Counted from the stretch's first letter, positions 32,401-42,868 are shown. The stretch is DNA of 64,000 bases from Diaporthe sp. PMI_573 (GCA_021399435.1 JAJTUP010000021.1:186001-250000); one strand, 5' to 3'. Notes: generated from the sequence alone by a model not told the origin. A program made the numbers and translations.

Positions 32401-34994
32401 ATGCCATCCAGCGAGACACCTTCGAGAAAGAGAGGCGCGGAAACAATTCACGTGGCAGGACAACCGGAAGCGAAGCGGACCAGACGCCTCCGTGTGTCTT
32501 TAGCATGCGCAGAGGTAAGTAGACGCTCTGAGTTGGCAATCGCAGTCGCGAAAGTGCATGAGATTTAGTTTTGTCCAAAGTCTGACGTCCAATTTGTTCG
32601 TAGTGCCGCAGGAAAAAAGAACGCTGTGATGGCAAGCAGCCAGTCTGCGGATCCTGCAAGTCTCAAGACCGCGAATGCTCCTACGTACAAAGGCCCAAGA
32701 AACGCGGGCTTACGACAGGCTACGTGAGGGGCCTCGAGATTCTACTCGGGCTGATCTTTCACTCGGTAGAAGGATGCGAGCACTCTATCGTAGCCATATT
32801 GAAAGGCGAGTCCTCTATAGCCTCGCCCGGTGGCCGGGAAGACCAGCCTGCCTCGACTGTCGACGTGCTGGTAGATGGCTGGCGGAACAGCCCATCATGG
32901 AAGCAGCTGGAGGTAATTCTGTCGACGGTCGAATCCGGGGAGGACGATGAGTTCACTGCCCGTGATCTGCATGACAGACTCAATGAAGCTCTGAAGAAGT
33001 CATTGTCTATTAAGGAGGAGCCTGCTCAAAGCACTATACTCTCTGAGGCTTCATCAGACGACAGCGAGGCCAGCTTAGGTGACCATGGCAGGACTCCAGA
33101 TGTTAGTGGGTCTCCTGCTCGTCAAGGGGATGGCGGCATCTCGTCGAAGCAGACCGGCGCCATCGAAACCCTACCAAGTGATACTCCAGGATCATCCAAC
33201 CTCTTGCGAGATTGGCCTGAACTTCTGGACTTCTTTTTCGCAAATACCAACTCTTGGATACCCATTGTTTTGAAGAACGACGCTTTCCGGGCGGCATACA
33301 CACTGTCTACCGAGAGTAACAGCAGTAATGCCAATCGGCTACCACTGGGAGATCAAGCATGCCTTTATTCAATGCTGGCCTATGCTAGATACACACAGTG
33401 TACTACTCTTGGAAATATCGGCTCCCGGCAAGATCTACAAGACCAATTCGCGAATCTCTTCGCAGAAGCTTCACATCTGATAACAACTTACGAGAGTCGA
33501 AGGGAGGTTGGCCATATTCAGGCCATGCTGGTCTTCACGCTTCTCCACTACGCCCAAGGAAACTTGGGGCTGGCCTGGTCCCTTGTTGGCAGAGCTGTGT
33601 ACCACGCTGTTGAACTTGGCCTTTTTCAACCGGGAACCACACAATCGCTTCCTCTGGATGACCGAAGCAAACGGGTTATGCTGAGTTGCTTTGTCATCGA
33701 GACTCTTGTATCGGCTCGACTGCGCAGACGACCATACATGCGGACCTCCGACGTTCAATCTGTGGGTTTAATCGATGCTGATGGTATCGAAGAATGGGAG
33801 CCATGGAGACGGACGAGTCCATCGCCATCCTCAATAACTTGCAATCCACAGCGGCCGTCCCACCAACCTGCAAGAATCTTGAGCACTTTCAACCTCCTGG
33901 TGCATACATCTACCATTATGAATGACAATCTTCAGGGTTACACTAGCGAGACCGACAAGAAATCTGCACAAGAACAACTCGATACATTCCATCTCTTGCA
34001 ATCGGAAAATCGCCTTGACAACCTCGTCGCCCAACTAGAAGCACACGACGCATCCCCACAGGCTGTTAATCTTATGCTGGCAACTGTTGCCTGCCTTCCA
34101 CCTGTGGTATCCACAGGCTCTGATGCCAGGTATAGGAACTCCTGTTCGAGCACTATTCATTTCGATGCACACCGGATTCTTGCAGGCGTGGCCGAAGAAG
34201 TCAAGCAACATAGCGCCGCCATACTATCGCCCATTTCAGACGTATACCTCAATATCATCGAGAGCAGAAACAAGAACGCCATATCGCCTTTTTCGCACGA
34301 AGCACTTGATTCCATGAAGTCCCTGCGGGAGATCATGGTGCGATACAATGGAACCTGGCGTAGTACAGACTTGGACCCTCGTCACTTAGCTCAAACAATA
34401 ATCCGCACCCAGACTGAACCAATTCAAGTTTCTAATGCGCGCTTTGGGGTGCTGAATGAAGGCACAAATGCTCAACCTAGCTCGAGAAATCAATTGGCAA
34501 CTGCGAATGTGATGAACCATGCGACAAGCGGAGTTGGTATATATTCTACCAGAGCTTCGGGCGCTCTCGTCACGCTCCAGCCGGAGAAGTAAGTAATCCT
34601 CATAATACCAGAAGTGAATTGTGAGCTTAATTATTTTCCTAGAAATAGATCGACTTGCTCCGGTGGATCTCGGAACGATGCAATATATACGGGTGATTCT
34701 TGGCCGCCTCATATGGAACCCTCGGACAAGACAGGTTCCAGCGATTTATTCAGCAGCCTCGTATCTCTAGGCAACGACGACAGGTGCGCTCTGATAATTA
34801 ATTACCTCTCAACCCAACCCCCAGCAGGACCCCATTCCCGCCCCGGCGCGAGAAGTTTATCTTTCGCCCCAACTAAGATCGCTGACCGGAGAATTAGTGG
34901 GCTAGGCCTATCACAGGAATTCGTGGAGAATTTGGGAATGTTGGGGGACATCAGCACGGATCCTGTGGAGTTTCAGAATCTTTTCACAGGCTGA
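32401..34994 (+). CDS. Zn2Cys6 transcription factor, QUTA/QA-1F-type quinate activator
   Basis: Exons 32401-32514, 32604-34588 and 34643-34994 encode 816 residues. Introns are 89 bp (GTAAGT...TTCGTAG) and 54 bp (GTAAGT...TTCCTAG). The first intron splits the zinc cluster, a common position in this class. The cluster is C36-x2-C39-x6-C46-x6-C53-x2-C56-x6-C63. It is followed at once by PKKRGLTTGYVRGLEILLGLI, the linker and dimerisation segment characteristic of QUTA/QA-1F. The middle homology region shows AMLVFTLLHYAQGNLGLAWSLVGRAVYHAVELGL. Length fits QA-1F. It would bind the pathway promoters when quinate is present and be held off by the neighbouring repressor-like protein. An in-frame ATG at 32332 could add 23 residues. 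Upstream Met choice is uncertain. Confidence 0.9.
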
Positions 34995-35503
34995 TTTGTG
35001 AACCTACGAAACTTTTAATGGCAACCGGAAAGCCGCTGGACTTTAGAATTGGATATCCCAGTGGTGTAGACATTCAGGACAGACACGATGCGAGACGCAA
35101 CGGTGAAGGAAAATAGTGATATCACGAAAGGATCCCAGAGCTGCACAGTCTCTGGTAGACATTGATTCATTTGCTATGACCAAATTACACTGCTGAAAGA
35201 TGTAGTTATGGATGCATGTCGAGATGAATCACCCCCCTCCTTGGGGTTCGAATGATTAGACAACTGAGTATGTAAATGTTTGAAAAGGTTCTTCATGCCA
35301 CCCGGCAGAAGATGCGTGACATCATGTCAGATTTGGCAAATCGGTGGTGCCTTGGGCATTCTGCGCTGGGTAATGGCTTATCCGAGAGGTTGTACCATCC
35401 CAGCTTTTAAAGGCTACATGTCTTCTTCAGCTCCACTGGGTGGTTGAGATTTGAAGTCCTGTTTCGGAATTTCCGCGACATCACCAAGCCACTGCCAGAC
35501 ATA
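34995..35503. promoter_or_regulatory. Promoter region of the 3-dehydroshikimate dehydratase gene
   Basis: No gene. Contains the strong QA-1F-like site at 35368-35383 and a TATA-like ttttaaagg at 35405-35413. Confidence 0.5.
35368..35383 (+). promoter_or_regulatory. Candidate QA-1F/QUTA binding site
   Basis: GGGTAATGGCTTATCC matches the published Neurospora QA-1F consensus GGRTAARYRYTTATCC at 14 of 16 positions, with both outer hexamers perfect. It lies 121 bp before the dehydratase start codon. Function is inferred. Confidence 0.65.
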
Positions 35504-36640
35504 ATGGCTACCTATCAACCCTCCATCCTATCTGCTTCCTTGGGTCGTGCATGGCATCATGACCTCCATCACAAACTGAGGCAGGCGGCTGCGGATGGCT
35601 TCAAGGGAGTGGAAATATTCTACGAGGACCTCGAATATGACGCGAAACGAAAGTTCCAGACTGAAAGCCCGAGCCCAGAGCAGTTGATCGAAGCTGCAGC
35701 CGGGATCCATGAGACCTGTCAATCAGCTGGGCTTGAGGTCATCGACCTCCAGCCGTTCCTATTCTATGATGGTCTACTTGATCGAGCTGAGCATGATCGA
35801 CTGATCGAGAAGATCCATGTGTGGTTCAGGATTGTCAAGAAACTTAGGACAAACACAATCCAGATCCCAGCCAACTTCTTGTTCGTGTCACTTTTCTCTT
35901 GCAACGGATCCCCGACTTTTATGTTTTGGAATGTTCTAGAATGCAAGCAACACTTTAGGATCCGTAGCAGGACTAACGTCACCATTAGGCCTGCTGAAAA
36001 ACTCACCGGCGACTTCAATGTGATTGCGGATGACCTTAGAAAATTGGCCGATCTGGGACTCAAAGAGGAGCCCCAGGTGAGATTTGCGTATGAGAATCTC
36101 TGCTGGAGCACACACGTCGACACTTGGGAGAAGGCCTGGCAAATTTGCAAAATGGTGGACCGGCCAAACTTTGGGCTGTGTCTCGATACCTTCAATATTG
36201 CCGGCAGGGTCTGGGCCGACCCGACGTCACCAGATGGAATGACTCCCAACGCCGATGCGGACCTGAATGAGTCCATCGAAAGAATGGTACGGGAAGTGAG
36301 CCTGGCCAAGGTCTTCTTTATCCAGGTGGTAGACGCGGAGAGGTTGGCGTCACCGCTGGTCGAGGGTCACCCCTTCCACATAGACGGGCAGCCAGCGCGG
36401 ATGAGCTGGTCACGGAATGCCCGCGCGTTCATTTACGAGGAAGGTCGTGGGGCATACCTTCCTGTGGAGTATATTTCTAGGGCCCTTATTAACGACATGG
36501 GATACAAAGGGTTTGTGTCCATGGAGCTCTTCTCGCGCACCATGTCTGAGGAAGGGAGCGAGGTCCCTAAGCAGCACGCGCAGAGGGGAATTCGAGCGTG
36601 GGAAAAGCTAAAGGAACGATTGCAATTGGATCCTAGGTAG
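35504..36640 (+). CDS. 3-dehydroshikimate dehydratase (QUTC/QA-4 type)
   Basis: Exons 35504-35880 and 35989-36640 give 342 residues. The 108-bp intron (donor GTTCGT, branch GACTAAC, acceptor ACCATTAG) has no stop and is a multiple of three, so an unspliced read is also open. The spliced form joins QIPANFL to PAEKLTGDFNVIADDLRKLADL, matching the family. The protein is a TIM barrel of the AP-endonuclease-2/xylose-isomerase-like superfamily: MATYQPSILSASLGRAWHHDLHHKLRQAA at the start, GFKGVEIFYEDLE, RFAYENLCWSTHVDTWEKAWQI, FGLCLDTFNIAG, FFIQVVDAERL, and GYKGFVSMELFSRTM. It dehydrates 3-dehydroshikimate to protocatechuate in the cytosol, the committing step of quinate catabolism. No hydroxyphenylpyruvate-dioxygenase-like fusion is present. 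Confidence 0.92.
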   Translation: MATYQPSILSASLGRAWHHDLHHKLRQAAADGFKGVEIFYEDLEYDAKRKFQTESPSPEQLIEAAAGIHETCQSAGLEVIDLQPFLFYDGLLDRAEHDRLIEKIHVWFRIVKKLRTNTIQIPANFLFVSLFSCNGSPTFMFWNVLECKQHFRIRSRTNVTIRPAEKLTGDFNVIADDLRKLADLGLKEEPQVRFAYENLCWSTHVDTWEKAWQICKMVDRPNFGLCLDTFNIAGRVWADPTSPDGMTPNADADLNESIERMVREVSLAKVFFIQVVDAERLASPLVEGHPFHIDGQPARMSWSRNARAFIYEEGRGAYLPVEYISRALINDMGYKGFVSMELFSRTMSEEGSEVPKQHAQRGIRAWEKLKERLQLDPR

Positions 36641-36862
36641 AATCGTATCAGCGCTAGATTTCGGCGATTCAGCCTAGCAAGTTTTGTTATTCTCACGAAT
36701 GACAATATTTCCGCTTTTCACAAATACCAGCTTCTAGCACGCTCTCGATCGTTTTCTTCCCCTTCCTTTTCTTTAACCAATAGCGGACAATTCTTTTCTC
36801 TCCCATGTCATCACTCCCGCACAAAAGGCAACAGAGCACCTTCCAGTGACCCAACCAAAGGT

Positions 36863-37680
36863 CTAGACTTCTATTTCACCTCCTTCCAACCAGGCACGTG
36901 CCTGTCTGTAGAGAAGATCGTGCTTGTCACCAGACGGTGTCCCCGCATGGCGTCGATGACCAGGCATGTCCTTGAGAACCGAAACACCCATAGTAGCTTC
37001 TTGACAGTATGCCAATACTTTGTACCCATCAGGGTATGATTTGAGTTTCTCTTCGTCGAGCATCGGCACCTTGGCAGGGTCGACGGATATCAACTTGTCC
37101 TTCTCGTACCAGTGGCGTACGAGTCGGGCGCCCCATCGGTCACCCTTCTTCTCAAAGAAGAAGATGAACCGGCAATCCGCTTCTGCGTCTACCTCGCACC
37201 CATCTATGACGAATCTCTGCGTTATGGTCGCCTTCATCTTGGTGACTGCGCGCCTCGCGTCTGGGGTGATATCTGTCGTAGTCCCATGGCACCGATGCAT
37301 AATGAACGCTCCTTTGTCCATACTAGCTTTCGACCCCTCGATGAAGTCGGTATACTTGACCCGCCCGGACCAGGTCGTGTATACATAAGCGTCTTCGTGA
37401 AAAATAGATGCAAAGTTCTCCCATTCGCATGCGTCCCTGCCGTGAATTGAGTGTCAGCTTTATAGCACAGCGGGACATCAACAGCCCAAATGATTTTAAA
37501 GTTTGAACCAGGACTGGCAAGACTGTGGGTTAGAAGGGTCTTCACAAACCTATAACATGGCCAGCCCTCAGCAAGCTCTCGCAACTTGAATCGCTCTAGC
37601 ACCAGGGTCTCTGGACCATTGTTGCGCACGATCCCGCGTCCTGGCAGCCAGCCATCCGGGAGGCTGTGCAAGTCAGGCAT
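36863..37680 (-). CDS. SnoaL-like (NTF2-fold) domain protein
   Basis: Exons 37680-37550 and 37436-36863 give 234 residues. The 113-bp intron (GTTTGT...GGCAG) joins [10 protein letters not shown] to [24 protein letters not shown] in phase 2. The start at 37680 ([11 protein letters not shown]) gives the usual N-terminus; upstream in-frame codons are not family-like. The [16 protein letters not shown]...CEWENF...HGT pattern belongs to a fungal SnoaL-like group related in fold to scytalone dehydratase and ketosteroid isomerase. Such proteins often act on small cyclic substrates, but no reaction can be assigned here. It lies inside the quinate cluster, convergent with the dehydratase (222 bp) and on the same strand as the quinate dehydrogenase, with a partial QA-1F-like site upstream. 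Co-regulation is inferred. Confidence 0.83.
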
Positions 37681-37814
37681 GTTGGTTGGGACAGCGCTGC
37701 TGAGTTCTGGCAGAAACTTCGGAGGAAATGTCGTCAGAAACGCAAAATCCAGATTATTTTGTGATAACACGCTACAGCCACATTCGTTGGTAGATCAATT
37801 ATTCAAATTTCGGC

Positions 37815-37830
37815 CGGTAAGTATTTGCAT
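37815..37830 (+). promoter_or_regulatory. Partial QA-1F-like site upstream of the SnoaL-like gene
   Basis: CGGTAAGTATTTGCAT fits positions 2-12 of GGRTAARYRYTTATCC exactly but loses the TCC end (11 of 16). It lies about 135-150 bp from the SnoaL-like start. Confidence 0.35.
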
Positions 37831-37989
37831 ATTCGCTATATGACACTCTGATTATGGTTCTGCCGGTGACCGGCTATGGTGTCCCGCGGTGGGATCCGAG
37901 GTGTGCCCGAGGCAAACAGGTCCGGTTGAGATCTTTCCCGATCCGCACAAACCACTTTCCTACTGGACACATGAATTCTACGACCACCA

Positions 37990-38913
37990 TCAGAAGTTGA
38001 TGCCGGGGCTCTCTTCAGCAGCACGGAGCAATACCTTCCAGGCTCCCTCGCTGTCTAACTTGGCGGCTCGTTCTTCACCCGCCCACAGCCGCCATTGTTT
38101 CTCGATCTGGTATCCAATGACGTGCGTCCCCTCCACCGTGGGCCAACCGAGCTGCTGCGCCGACTTGATCATCCGGGTACGCCTCGGCTTGAAGCACATG
38201 TCGAGCAGTATACCTTTGGGAGAACGGCTCAGGAAATGCTCCAAGATTGATGCCACCGTCTTCTCCGCCTGTGTGGCGGGTGCGAAGTCGGGCACAGTAC
38301 CCACAACGTAGTACGGAGTACTAAGACTTGAAGCCTGCTCCAGAGATTTGACATGTAGGATGGTCGGCCGCGGTTCGATGCGTGCTGTGTCCCTGATCAA
38401 CTCCTCCACTTCCCTCTCGTCGCGGTTCAGAACGTATATGGTCGTAGAGAAGAGCTGCGTACTCAAGGTGTACACGGCGGCGCGGCTGGCACCACCAGCA
38501 CCAACCAGCAGCGCTGGCCTGTCGCTGTCGCCTAGCTTTGGGCGTTTGTCTTGGTCGCCCTTCTCGAGGAGACACCCTTTGATCCCGGACCAGTCTGTGT
38601 TTGTACCCACCAGCTTGGAATGATCTGACGGATCGTGGTATACATTGTTGCATGCACCTATCATTGTAGCCAGCTCGTCTAGGCGATCGAGACGAGCCAT
38701 GATAGAGCCCTTGTAGGGCATAGTGACCACAAGACCGGCAGTATCTCCTGATCTGGCAAGCTCCATCAAATCGTCCAAGTTGGAGCACTCAGTGCTGTGG
38801 AAAGTCCATGGTAGTCCGAGAGATTCGGCGATGTGGTTATGCATTTGGGGGGCGATTGAGTGCTTGACTCCAACTCCAACAAGATGAAGTCTCTTTCCAT
38901 CGGTGTCAGCCAT
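37990..38913 (-). CDS. Quinate/shikimate dehydrogenase (QUTB/QA-3 type)
   Basis: Single exon, 307 residues; the start at 38913 (MADTDGKRLHLVGVG) was chosen over upstream in-frame Mets because it leads directly into the first beta strand. Key features: VGVGVKHSIAPQMHN substrate loop, LVVTMPYKGSI with catalytic Lys, GACNNVY, LVGTNTDWSGIKGCL with catalytic Asp, LVGAGGASRAAVY nucleotide loop, and VLNRDEREVEE, where an Asp follows the Arg instead of the NADP-type Thr. This favours NAD(H), as in catabolic quinate dehydrogenases. It would oxidise quinate to 3-dehydroquinate and/or shikimate to 3-dehydroshikimate. It is distinctly different from the shikimate dehydrogenase-like gene at the other end of the cluster. 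Confidence 0.9.
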   Translation of the reverse strand: MADTDGKRLHLVGVGVKHSIAPQMHNHIAESLGLPWTFHSTECSNLDDLMELARSGDTAGLVVTMPYKGSIMARLDRLDELATMIGACNNVYHDPSDHSKLVGTNTDWSGIKGCLLEKGDQDKRPKLGDSDRPALLVGAGGASRAAVYTLSTQLFSTTIYVLNRDEREVEELIRDTARIEPRPTILHVKSLEQASSLSTPYYVVGTVPDFAPATQAEKTVASILEHFLSRSPKGILLDMCFKPRRTRMIKSAQQLGWPTVEGTHVIGYQIEKQWRLWAGEERAAKLDSEGAWKVLLRAAEESPGINF

Positions 38914-39942
38914 GTTTGTGAGGCGTCTGATGATCGTACGTAGACAGCTCCAGATCTGCACAACTCCGAGGCTGGGGGTCGATCGCTGTAAAGATACTTC
39001 AGGACAGTTTCGCGGGATTCATCTGTGCAGGAACATCTCGGCTCAAGGCTCCGGAGTTTCTGTTCTCAATTTCTTGTCCGAATAAACTTTGGGCAAGCCG
39101 GGTAAGAACTTTTGCTGGTCGCATGCAGTAGGTCGCAGCGCTGTAGTAGCGGATCAACACAACTGCAGCTCCGGGCGGGGTCATTCATGGGCTTCAACAC
39201 CAACATTTTGCAGAACTCAAAGCAAGTGCGGCAAGTGGTGTGATAGCTAGAGATTATTTCCAGGTTTTCATCATTGAAGAATGCTTCACTTCGAAGCATC
39301 ATCCTTACCGTCCAAGCTACATGCATTTCATGTTGGAAAAGGAATGCTTGCAACATCCGCTCACGTAAAGTTCAAATATGGTCCGAGTCTTCTACGGTGG
39401 CTCACAATCGAAGGACATCATACCTTCGAGGAGACCCGATGAGACTTCTAACGCTGTTTTCGGGGTGACAGACTTCTTGGTCGTGAATGCTAACAAGACC
39501 AGTTGCGATGGTTTAACCGGTGAAATATGGAATTTCCGAAAAATAAGAGCCTTCTTACTTCTGACTTTGTGTTGGCCAGGGGCAAAGCCATGTGTCACCT
39601 GCATGATGAAAAGCTCAAGAAAACAGAAATAGATCTGGGTTTAAAGGCGAACCCCGACAAAAGTTACTGGTAAAAGAAGCGTATCCGATATTCAGCATGC
39701 CCAGGTGTGTTTGTGCCTAGACCTTCTACACAATGCTAGATTTACTCATAGTTTGAATCCTTGCTATTAGTGGCTTGATTTGGCTGGAACAACCATATTT
39801 GAACTCAGAGGTACGACCAAAGTGTGTCACGACCGATGGAAGATTTTGGATTTGTCGCATAATGAATTGATCACAAGGTTTGGGAGTGCCGGTGAGATAC
39901 AATGAGTTTTTGTTTGCTCTACACCCTCCTCCTTCAAAAATG
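38914..39942. promoter_or_regulatory. Promoter of quinate dehydrogenase and 3' flank of xylanase
   Basis: No gene recognised in about 1 kb. Contains the QA-1F-like site at 39100-39115. Confidence 0.5.
39100..39115 (+). promoter_or_regulatory. Candidate QA-1F-like site upstream of quinate dehydrogenase
   Basis: GGGTAAGAACTTTTGC matches GGRTAARYRYTTATCC at 13 of 16 positions and lies about 187 bp from the quinate dehydrogenase start. Confidence 0.45.
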
Positions 39943-41313
39943 TCAGACTACCCTCCGTACTTTGCGCCTACAGGTTGAATTCGTCTCTGGGGCCAAAGCT
40001 TCTAGCACACCATAGTATGCGGGATGCTTTGTGAAATCTTCGAACCAGAGCAGAGGCGCACCGGACCCAGGGAAGGTCACCGACACCCAGCTGAACGGAT
40101 CATAGAAATCCCAAATTGTGACCCCGACGCAGGCTTCGACCTGAACACAGGCAGCCACGGCCTGAACCGTTCCCAGTTAGTACTGATAGGCGACATATAG
40201 GGACAAGGCATGTCAACTTACATCGTGGTAGGCTTGTTTCTGCTGTTGCAAGTTGGTCTCGTTAATCGGGAGGCTGATGCGCACTACAGCATTCAGGGTC
40301 AGTTATCAAAGAACCAAAGAAGTAGCTTCATGCCAATACGGTGAGGAGTAAGCCACAAGGTGGCCACAGCATGATTCAAAATGAGCTCCAAAGATAGGGT
40401 ATGTTTTTTCCCTGAAGGGGTAAAAGATTGTATCCAAAAGCTGCTTACCATCCAGCTCAGTCAAGGCAACTTCAACCCCAGTCTCAGCATACTGTTCCAT
40501 CACCTCCACTTGGTCTTTCAGAGACGGAGCACGACCCGCGGTTGAGTGGGACTGCATCCCAATTCCATCGATCCTGATTCCTGCATCATTCAGCGTCTGC
40601 GCAATTCCAGCTGCTGCTGTGGCCTTGGGGCCCGGGCGCTCAAGGTTGTAGTCATTATAATACAGCTTAGCATCGGGGTCTGTTTCTGAGGCCACCCGGA
40701 AGGCTAGCTTGATATAGTCCGGCCCGAGGGCGTTATAAAAGGGAGATGGTCGCCATGTGCCGTCGTCGAGTAGCGCTTCGTTGACCACATCCCACGCATA
40801 ACATCGTCCCTTCCAATAACCCGCCACGTTGGTAATGTGTGTGGTGATGATCTCGGTTGCCTCTTCGGCTGTCCAATTTTGAGCTTCCACCCAGGGGGCG
40901 AGCTGTGAGTGCCAAACGAGGGCATGGCATCGCAAGATTTTGCCTTGTGTCTTGGCAAGGGACGAAACAATTTCGCCCTCAGTAAAGTTGAAAACGCCTC
41001 GCTCGGGTTCAGTGAAAAGCCACTACAGTGCCTGCGTTAGCCCTCTGCATTTACTAGCCACACCACAGATTGGCTTGAGACACACCTTTTGGCCGTTAGT
41101 CGGAGTCGTCTGGCCAAATTCGCCGTTGTCTGCGAATACTGCGTCGTACTGAGGGTAGGCCGTTTCGTATCCAGCACGCTCACGCTGTCCCGGAGAGTCG
41201 GTCGCGGAGCCAAAGTATTTCAGTCCTGCCCTTTTGGCCCAAAAGTCGAGCTGCGCCGATGCCAAAGGCAAAGAAGCAGCCAGTAACTGCCAAGCAAATA
41301 CAGAGAAGTACAT
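39943..41313 (-). CDS. Secreted endo-1,4-beta-xylanase, GH10
   Basis: Four exons: 41313-41086, 41022-40449, 40283-40222 and 40161-39943, giving 360 residues. Introns are 63, 165 and 60 bp with GTGTGT, GTAAGC and GTAAGT donors. The signal peptide MYFSVFAWQLLAASLPLASA is followed directly by the mature GH10 domain; no cellulose-binding module is present. Catalytic-domain motifs: FGSATDS, NGEFGQTTPTNGQKW, LRCHALVWHSQLAPWV, WDVVNEALLDDG with acid/base Glu158, YYNDYNLE, GIGMQSH, ALTELDV with nucleophile Glu265, and VGVTIWDFYDPFSW, PLLWFEDFTKHPAYYG. It cleaves xylan backbones outside the cell. It adjoins the quinate cluster, which also serves plant-material use, but there is no sign that the two share control. 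Confidence 0.94.
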
Positions 41314-42457
41314 GATGTGCCTAGCCGAGGATTTGAAGACAGGCGAGTGCGGCCTCGAGTTGAGCTTGTAGCCTACTATTTAAGGTAGATCATGGCAAGA
41401 TCCAGCCCCAAGAATTCCCAGCATGTTCATTCCAAGGTGAGGGGAACGCGATCCATCCAATACCAGATCCTGCTTGACTGTCATATCAGCCGCTTCCCCG
41501 GACTCAGGTTTGTTTTCCAAGATCTAGAGTTTCGGCTGTATGGGCCGAGGGTATGTAATTGTCATCGTTGTTTGGATGTCAACCGCAGCGACAACTTAGC
41601 GTTCCCCGCGTTTCCAAGCGCGCTCCTGTCGGGTAATTGTGAGCATCCTCGTCTATGGCTGCGCTATTGATACCTGCTGTTCTGCCTATTGAAGCGATTT
41701 GAATGGGGAAAGGGCGCGGCGCGGCCTTGGTGCAGGGTCATTTCTTTTTACCCGGCTTGGCGACCAGGATAAACAGGAGGCTACTCCAGCACCCCAGTAC
41801 ATCTTTTGGCGTCAGGCATTTGTTTGCAGTCGAGTTTTGGAGTGGAAGACGAATGTCGGACCGTCGGCTGTAGACTGTCACGATCTTTAAAGAGTAGCCT
41901 CTGTGGGGTGAGAAAACCATAATCCAAACGGTTGAGTCTTTGAAATCCGTGTCATATATGCCTCCAGACTTCATTAGAAAAGCACTATTGTTCATGAACA
42001 AAGCGTCGAGTCGCGTCCAGATCTCGCTTCTCACAGCTGGTGACTATATGGAAATATCAAGATTTTGAAGACGCCAATGTTGGCCTTGCGCGCGTGGCAA
42101 GTAGAGTCTTTAGCAGAAGCCACTACAATGTACTAGGCATTTTAAGAGCCCCTACTACAGGCTCTCTTCCATACCCATAGACCAGGCACTGTGTGCACAC
42201 ATGTACTTTGACAACTTTACTTTCTGCTTTCCAAAGTGCGTTGCTCCGACTTGAAGCGCGAAAGAAGTCGCAAGATTGATATTAATTTGGAAAGTTTGCA
42301 TACGTAGACTACCTGGGCAATTAGTCCAACTCCTTTGCCTGTGAGCAGTGCCAGATCATCTGCCTTAAAATCCTAAGAGACATATTTTGAGAGCCTATCG
42401 GAGAGCATTCAGTCACTAAAGCTTGATACCGCATAGGGAGAATAGAGTAATGAATAC
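41314..42457. other. Non-coding region
   Basis: 1.1 kb without a supportable gene; contains the promoter of the xylanase. Confidence 0.5.
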
Positions 42458-42868
42458 TCACTCGATCAGATTTCCATCGGGGTCTCTCACATAGACACTA
42501 CGAATAGGACCGTTGGCACCGGTTCTGTTGACCACTTGCTCGCCCTCCAGAACCTCCACGCCGTCTTTCTGGAATCCTTCGACCAGATTCTCAAGGCTGG
42601 AATCCTCCTCTATGAGGAAGCAGAGGTCTGCGGTCCCTGGCAGAGCTGTCTGGGCCTTTGGTTCGAATTCCCTCCCCTTTTGATGCAGATTGATCTTCTG
42701 AGTGCCAAATTTAAGAGCATGGCGCTGGACTGATGGATCAGACGATGTTGTGAAAGTTTCAGGCTTCATCGCGAGAAACTTGCTATACCACTGGATTGTC
42801 TTGGGTATGCTCGCACAAGTGAGAACCAAGTGGTCAAGAGACCTTACGACCGCCAGTGGCTTGGACAT
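42458..42868 (-). CDS. Glyoxalase/bleomycin-resistance (VOC) superfamily protein
   Basis: 136 residues, start at 42868 (MSKPLAVVRSLDHLVLTC). VOC features: a metal-ligand-type His in SLDHLVLT, WYSKFLAMKPETF, ALKFGTQKINLHQKG, GTADLCFLIEE, then PIRSVYVRDPDGNLIE, the classic C-terminal strand with a Glu ligand. It resembles the small glyoxalase I-like/virulence-type VOC proteins of bacteria and fungi; the substrate is unknown. The frame stops immediately after NLIE, where the DNA reads GAgtgagt, a perfect donor. Family members usually continue a few residues, so a short last exon may exist downstream (for example after CTTAG near 42382), but I could not confirm it. Confidence 0.85.
   Translation of the reverse strand: MSKPLAVVRSLDHLVLTCASIPKTIQWYSKFLAMKPETFTTSSDPSVQRHALKFGTQKINLHQKGREFEPKAQTALPGTADLCFLIEEDSSLENLVEGFQKDGVEVLEGEQVVNRTGANGPIRSVYVRDPDGNLIE

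Noticed and set aside
32130..32522. + strand frame overlapping the first exon of the Zn2Cys6 gene
   Set aside because: Different frame from the zinc cluster and no homology signal; the frame carrying the six cysteines is the real one.
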